Source: Halalkalibacter alkaliphilus
Lineage (GTDB): Bacteria; Bacillota; Bacilli; Bacillales; Bacillaceae_D
Length of the DNA: 64,000 bases
Direction: 5' to 3'
Assembly (NCBI RefSeq): GCF_023555415.1
Contig: NZ_JAKRYL010000001.1
Location: 186,001 to 250,000 of the forward strand
Shown here: positions 62,358 through 64,000 of the stretch, one piece after another
Numbering within the stretch: position 1 is the stretch's first letter
Layout of the letters: the number at the start of each line of letters is the position of its first letter
Made by a program: the position numbers and the translations under genes
The notes under the pieces: generated by a model
Database searches by the model: none
The model's input: only the letters and a program-made list of their open reading frames with translations
Told to the model about the DNA's origin: nothing

Positions 62358-63209
62358 TCATTCCTCTAACCACTTCTTCAACCGTTCAAACTGCAGTTTT
62401 GCATCATGATAGCCAAGTTCGTATAATTCTAACAGTCTCTTTTGATTTCGTTCAAAGCCGCTTAAAGACAGATCGATACTAGGCTGAATTAAAAAGACAT
62501 TCTTTTCTTCCTGCTCGGATTCAATAAAGGATAACGTATCATTATATGTAATCAACCGCTTCTCAAAAGAATCAGCAACCGCTGGGAACTTTCGATAAAG
62601 TCGCTTCAATACGGAAGATACCCTACTAGCTTTCAACCGTTCATTAGTTGATTTTGTCATAATGACAATGTTTTTCTGATTTCCGTCTTTTTTCGCTTTT
62701 CCTAAAGGAATTGGATCAACCAAACCACCATCTAGGAGCAATCGCCCATCATATTCCACAGGACGAGCAATGAAAGGGATAGAGCTAGAAGCTCTAATGA
62801 TTTTCAGTATATCGTCTTTATGCCGCTGTTTATTATAGTAAATTGCTTCACCCGAATGACAATCCATCGTCCCTATTAAAAATTGTTGTTTTGTCATTGC
62901 AAAGGTGTCAAAATCAAATGGAACAATATGATTTGGCACTTCATCAAACAAAAAATCCATCCCAAACATTTCTCTCTTAAAAAGGAAGTTTCGAAAGGAT
63001 AAATACCGTGGATCATTCACAAGTCCAACATTGACCTTTTTATTTCTCCCCTTTTGTCTCGATACATAAGATGCCCCCATACAAGCACCGGCTGAAACGC
63101 CAATGACATATAGAAAAAACAAATCCTTCTCAAGGAAGTATTCTAGAACCCCAGCCGTATAGAGTCCTTTCATACCCCCACCTTCTAAAACAAGTCCGCA
63201 GTTTTGCAT
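62358..63209 (-). CDS. Patatin-like phospholipase family protein
   Basis: The 283-residue protein has the patatin catalytic dyad: oxyanion loop LEGGGMKGLYTAGVLEYF, nucleophile Ser in VIGVSAGACMGASY (G-x-S-x-G) and Asp in LLLDGGLVDPIPLG. It resembles YjjU/RssA-type bacterial patatins, which act as lipid acyl hydrolases on the cytoplasmic side. No signal peptide is visible. It is monocistronic with its own terminator. Confidence 0.9.
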   Translation of the reverse strand: MQNCGLVLEGGGMKGLYTAGVLEYFLEKDLFFLYVIGVSAGACMGASYVSRQKGRNKKVNVGLVNDPRYLSFRNFLFKREMFGMDFLFDEVPNHIVPFDFDTFAMTKQQFLIGTMDCHSGEAIYYNKQRHKDDILKIIRASSSIPFIARPVEYDGRLLLDGGLVDPIPLGKAKKDGNQKNIVIMTKSTNERLKASRVSSVLKRLYRKFPAVADSFEKRLITYNDTLSFIESEQEEKNVFLIQPSIDLSLSGFERNQKRLLELYELGYHDAKLQFERLKKWLEE

Positions 63210-63441
63210 GTGTGATAGTCCTTTTCTATACTACTTAATCTATTTTAATAATATCATAGGTAAAAATTAGCGAATAGTCATTCACTAGTTAAAAAGAAAG
63301 TACCTTTTTCCAACTATATATATTCAGTTCATACTGATTCACTTGTTTAAATTTTAAAAACTAAAATAATATATTAACTATTCTAATAAATTATTGTATA
63401 ATCTCATAATGATAAAATTTTTATAGATTAGGAGAAAAAGT

Positions 63442-64000
63442 ATGAAACGTTTTGGACTTTTGCCTCGTATTATTTTGGCAATCATTATTGGGATTATTAT
63501 TGGTAAAGTAGCACCTGATTGGACCGTAAGAGTGCTCGCTACGTTTAACGGACTGTTCGGGAATTTCTTAGGCTTTATCATTCCTCTAATTATTATTGGA
63601 TTTATCGCACCTGGAATAGCTCAATTAGGAAAGGGAGCAGGAAAACTACTAGGGATCACAGCTGGAATTGCATACCTTTCTACCATCACAGCTGGTTTAT
63701 TAGCCTTTTTTGCTACTTCTGCCATTTATCCTAATATTTTGCAGGTTGATGGTTTTCTAGCAAGTTTTGAAAATCCTGAGGAAGGCTTACTCTCCTCATT
63801 TTTCACAGTTGAAATGCCTGCTATCATGGGTGTAATGTCCGCATTACTCCTAGCGTTCTTGTTAGGATTAGGGGTGACATTCGTAAAAGGAGATACATTA
63901 ACAAATGTTTTAGTTGAGTTCCGTGGAATTATTGAAAAGGTTATTACTGCTGTCATTATTCCATTATTGCCAGTCCACATCCTTGGCATTTTTGCGAATA
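63442..64000 (+). CDS. Dicarboxylate/amino acid:cation symporter (5' part, cut by window end)
   Basis: An ATG after TAGGAG opens a frame that runs off the right edge after 186 residues. It begins MKRFGLLPRIILAIIIGIII and has LGFIIPLIIIGFIAPGIAQL and the helix pattern of the DAACS (GltP/DctA/SstT) family. Such carriers import dicarboxylates, glutamate, aspartate or serine with Na+ or H+. The substrate-binding hairpins lie beyond the window. Confidence 0.85.
   Translation, partial: MKRFGLLPRIILAIIIGIIIGKVAPDWTVRVLATFNGLFGNFLGFIIPLIIIGFIAPGIAQLGKGAGKLLGITAGIAYLSTITAGLLAFFATSAIYPNILQVDGFLASFENPEEGLLSSFFTVEMPAIMGVMSALLLAFLLGLGVTFVKGDTLTNVLVEFRGIIEKVITAVIIPLLPVHILGIFAN

Noticed and set aside
1-64000. 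CRISPR arrays, transposases, prophage or secretion and defence clusters
   Set aside because: No regularly spaced repeats, cas, transposase, integrase, restriction or phage structural genes are visible. Repeated hairpins such as the TGCCTGTC and GGTTCCTG stems are ordinary terminators.

Overview
The window looks like chromosomal DNA of a low-GC Gram-positive endospore-former of the Bacillaceae, most likely an alkaliphilic or halotolerant Bacillus relative. Grounds are an AT-rich sequence, strong AGGAGG ribosome binding sites with frequent GTG and TTG starts, a Bacillus-type intracellular subtilisin (IspA), CcpA-like cre boxes, a PurR-like box before guaC, PucR regulators and YesM/YesN signalling. 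Nearly all genes lie on the minus strand. I see no CRISPR array, rRNA gene, transposase or prophage. The species is inference.

Layout. 0-5 kb: housekeeping and orphan genes (tRNA-Gln, AEC transporter, HEAT-repeat protein, YdeI-like protein, IspA), then a 43-residue membrane peptide gene with a structured leader. 5-15.5 kb: a beta-alanine module with N-carbamoyl amino-acid hydrolase, class III aminotransferase, CoA-acylating semialdehyde dehydrogenase, alanine dehydrogenase, M20 hydrolase, SSS symporter plus DUF3311 partner, and a divergent PucR regulator. The enzymes form a coherent route: carbamoyl-beta-alanine to beta-alanine to malonate semialdehyde to acetyl-CoA, with Ald recycling the alanine formed from pyruvate.

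15.8-26.5 kb: a nitrogen-heterocycle module with a ring-opening amidohydrolase of the cyanuric acid hydrolase/barbiturase family, a cytosine-deaminase/AtzC-like amidohydrolase, a nitrilase-family amidase, a biuret-hydrolase-like cysteine hydrolase, an amidase-signature enzyme, an FAH-family protein, a SsuABC/NMT1-type ABC importer and a second PucR. 26.8-30 kb: an unknown protein, a GAF histidine kinase broken by an in-frame TGA, and an acyltransferase.

30-37.4 kb: proline catabolism (proline dehydrogenase, PutP with a 33-residue accessory peptide, P5C dehydrogenase) beside a sigma-54 activator. Three -24/-12 promoters and two related dyads are visible. 37.7-42.2 kb: an SwrC-like RND efflux pump and GMP reductase. 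42.2-52.3 kb: a fructan/sucrose-type module (YesM, YesN, two binding proteins, two ABC permeases, GH32, YesL) interrupted by a 166-bp element with terminal inverted repeats.

52.5-56.6 kb: 3-hydroxybutyrate dehydrogenase, GntP permease and a second sigma-54 activator, with a -24/-12 promoter and three TTCCG-N6-GGAA sites. 56.6-62.1 kb: a LacI-ribokinase-TRAP-RpiB operon with three identical 12-bp operators. 62.3-64 kb: a patatin-like protein and the start of a dicarboxylate/amino-acid symporter cut by the window edge.

Overall the window is a set of separately regulated catabolic operons. The regulatory DNA is legible enough to propose a binding site for most local regulators.
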